Of a DNA stretch of 8,513 nt, positions 7,188 through 8,513 are shown piece by piece; position 1 is the first letter of the stretch; every line of letters begins with the position of its first letter. Position numbers and translations under genes: made by a program. The notes beneath the pieces were generated by a model, which worked only from the letters and a program-made list of their open reading frames with translations, had not been told where the DNA came from and searched no databases. The DNA lies in assembly GCA_002712645.1 (NCBI GenBank), contig PAUH01000003.1:1-8513 (forward strand). Direction: 5' to 3'. Origin of the DNA: Methanobacteriota archaeon (GTDB taxonomy: Archaea; Thermoplasmatota; Poseidoniia; Poseidoniales; Thalassarchaeaceae).

Positions 7188-7229
7188 GTTGATTCCCGGG
7201 CGAACAGGTCAATGACCATTAGGGAAGAA
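7188..7229 (-). promoter_or_regulatory. purH leader with dyad GGTCAATGACC and a shared 11-mer
   Basis: The 42-bp gap between the chaperonin and purH holds a short dyad, GGTCA-A-TGACC (7207-7217), flanked by a TTCCC/GGGAA pair (7193-7197 and 7222-7226). It also holds CTAATGGTCAT on the minus strand (7212-7222), nearly the same as the element before the OYE start. The dyad is compatible with a dimeric regulator's operator, but 5-bp arms are short. I see no convincing TATA box. Confidence 0.25.
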
Positions 7230-8513
7230 TCAATCACCTCGAGCGCTCACAACTTGGTCTATTCTAAGCATGCCCACAGCGGTCTCAAGAGCGGTCTCTA
7301 TGCTAGAAAGAATCGCTGAAGAAGGGTGCAGGACATCTTCTATTTCCTTCACCTCTCCCTGTTCGGTTACCCCATATTCTCGCTCTACCTCATCTCTTGA
7401 CTTCGTCCTGATCTCAAGAACGGTATCGAGGCCCTCCGCGCCTGCATTGGATGCTAGAGCGAAGGGGATGCATTCCATTGCACGGGCAAAGGCATCCATC
7501 GCTAAGCGTTCTCTCCCGGGTTCATTCAAACTGGCAGATCTGACTCCATGCGCGATTCTTGCATGTATTGAGCCCGCACCGACCACGACACGGGGATCCG
7601 TCTCACAGGCCGAGATCGATCGTATGGCGTCATGCAAGCAGCGAATGGTCTCCTCTGATGCGATGTCTGAGGTCCCACTTACAGTTATCGTGACAAGTTT
7701 TGCAAATGGGCATGCATCGATTGTGATGATGTCTTCCACCTGATCAGATGCTGGTTTACGGACCCATTCAACTGAGCCGCAATTACCGAGAATTTCTGAA
7801 TCGATGTCGATTACTCCATCGATTACCCCGGCATTGGTTACAAGGGCTGCCTGTTCTATTTCAGATGAGTCGAGTTCGGATATGACTAAAATTCCAGAAT
7901 TGGTAAGGCTATGCAGGATGTCTCTATCGACTTCTCCTCCGCATAAAACAAGCTTTGCGCCACTGTGAGATATGGATCGGATAATTTTCTCTTTTCTATT
8001 CTGCTCTGCAGCGATAAAGGAGTCAAGTTGATCGGCATCGATGATTTTTATCTCTGCTACGCGAGTCATTTTCCGGATTTTCAAATCCCCTCTAATCACT
8101 GCCACTTGCACTTCTTTCAAGTTGTTTGGAGCATTCTCCGAAGGGACTCGTCGCCTCAGAACAAGTCCTTGGACGAGTTTTGAATCTCGTTGGCTTCCCT
8201 GTCCTGTTTTGTGCATTCCAAAATTCTCTGTTGATACTTCGGGGACATTTGGTCGTAAGATGCGAAAGGCTTCAGACAGTATTGGTGCAAAATGCGCTGC
8301 ATCTACACTTTTCCCAGTCATGGATGTGGTTGCTATCTTGGAGAGGTCTGCTTCGGTGATATCTCGTGATCTTGCATTCACAACAGAGGAAGATATCGCA
8401 AGCGATTTGCGGTATCCATCTACTACTGTGAGCGGGTGTAGGCCTCGTGATAGCAGTCGTGCCGCCTCTTCGAGAAGTGCTCCACAGATGAGCATCGTTG
8501 CCGTTACGCCATC
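7230..8513 (-). CDS. Group II chaperonin (thermosome-like) subunit, divergent, 5' end missing
   Basis: ATP-dependent folding chaperonin subunit of the thermosome/CCT type; 427 residues are visible and the start lies beyond the right edge. Family features, numbered from the Asp at the edge: intermediate motif TSMTGK (63-68), VQGLVLRR at the apical domain boundary, the lid-forming helical protrusion around IIDADQLDSFIAAEQ (157-171), LHDA (293-296) with the catalytic Asp295, and the terminal MLRIDQVV (415-422). Several normally conserved nucleotide-site positions differ. GDGTTT reads DGVTAT at the edge, GGGAxE reads GAGSIH (312-317) and AGLDPID reads AGAEGLD (357-363). The usual Gly/Met-rich C-terminal tail is absent, the end being SARGD. 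The visible length fits a complete subunit of about 520 residues. It is probably a diverged paralogue working in a hetero-oligomer or with altered ATP use. It may be co-transcribed with purH. Confidence 0.9.
   Translation of the reverse strand, partial: DGVTATMLICGALLEEAARLLSRGLHPLTVVDGYRKSLAISSSVVNARSRDITEADLSKIATTSMTGKSVDAAHFAPILSEAFRILRPNVPEVSTENFGMHKTGQGSQRDSKLVQGLVLRRRVPSENAPNNLKEVQVAVIRGDLKIRKMTRVAEIKIIDADQLDSFIAAEQNRKEKIIRSISHSGAKLVLCGGEVDRDILHSLTNSGILVISELDSSEIEQAALVTNAGVIDGVIDIDSEILGNCGSVEWVRKPASDQVEDIITIDACPFAKLVTITVSGTSDIASEETIRCLHDAIRSISACETDPRVVVGAGSIHARIAHGVRSASLNEPGRERLAMDAFARAMECIPFALASNAGAEGLDTVLEIRTKSRDEVEREYGVTEQGEVKEIEDVLHPSSAILSSIETALETAVGMLRIDQVVSARGD

Noticed and set aside
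7270..7743. Plus-strand 157-aa frame
   Set aside because: It is antisense to the chaperonin coding region, which shows continuous family similarity.
1..8513. tRNA, rRNA, CRISPR array, insertion sequence or attachment site
   Set aside because: Coding regions fill nearly all of the window, the gaps are 77 bp or less, and no such structure was seen in either strand.

Overview
The window is gene-dense, with six protein genes on two strands, almost no intergenic DNA and no RNA genes that I can see. A group II (thermosome/CCT-type) chaperonin and an acidic SAP-domain protein sit beside bacterial-style metabolic genes (PurH, AceE, an Old Yellow Enzyme homologue). This mix suggests an archaeon with many bacterial-type genes. 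A marine Thermoplasmatota lineage (Poseidoniia, the former Marine Group II/III) is my best guess, but the placement is inference because no taxonomic marker is present beyond the divergent chaperonin.

Left half, plus strand: the 3' part of a very acidic SAP-domain protein, a GNAT acetyltransferase starting 1 nt after its stop, a 77-bp gap, then a complete aceE (homodimeric pyruvate dehydrogenase E1, 880 aa). Right half, minus strand, in transcription order: a divergent chaperonin subunit cut by the right window edge, a 42-bp gap, purH (bifunctional last steps of IMP synthesis), and an OYE-family flavin oxidoreductase starting 7 nt after the purH stop. The two gene groups converge, and the aceE and OYE stop codons are 2 bp apart. 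A nested inverted repeat is centred on that junction and could be a two-way terminator.

Functionally, aceE would feed pyruvate into acetyl-CoA, but its E2 and E3 partners are not in the window. purH closes purine synthesis. The SAP protein and the acetyltransferase look co-translated, and their link is unknown. I see no obvious novel system. The points most worth a second look are the chaperonin's altered nucleotide-binding motifs, AceE and PurH in an apparently archaeal setting, the dyad at the convergent junction, the exact 33-bp coding repeat in the SAP gene, and a shared 11-mer ahead of purH and the OYE gene.
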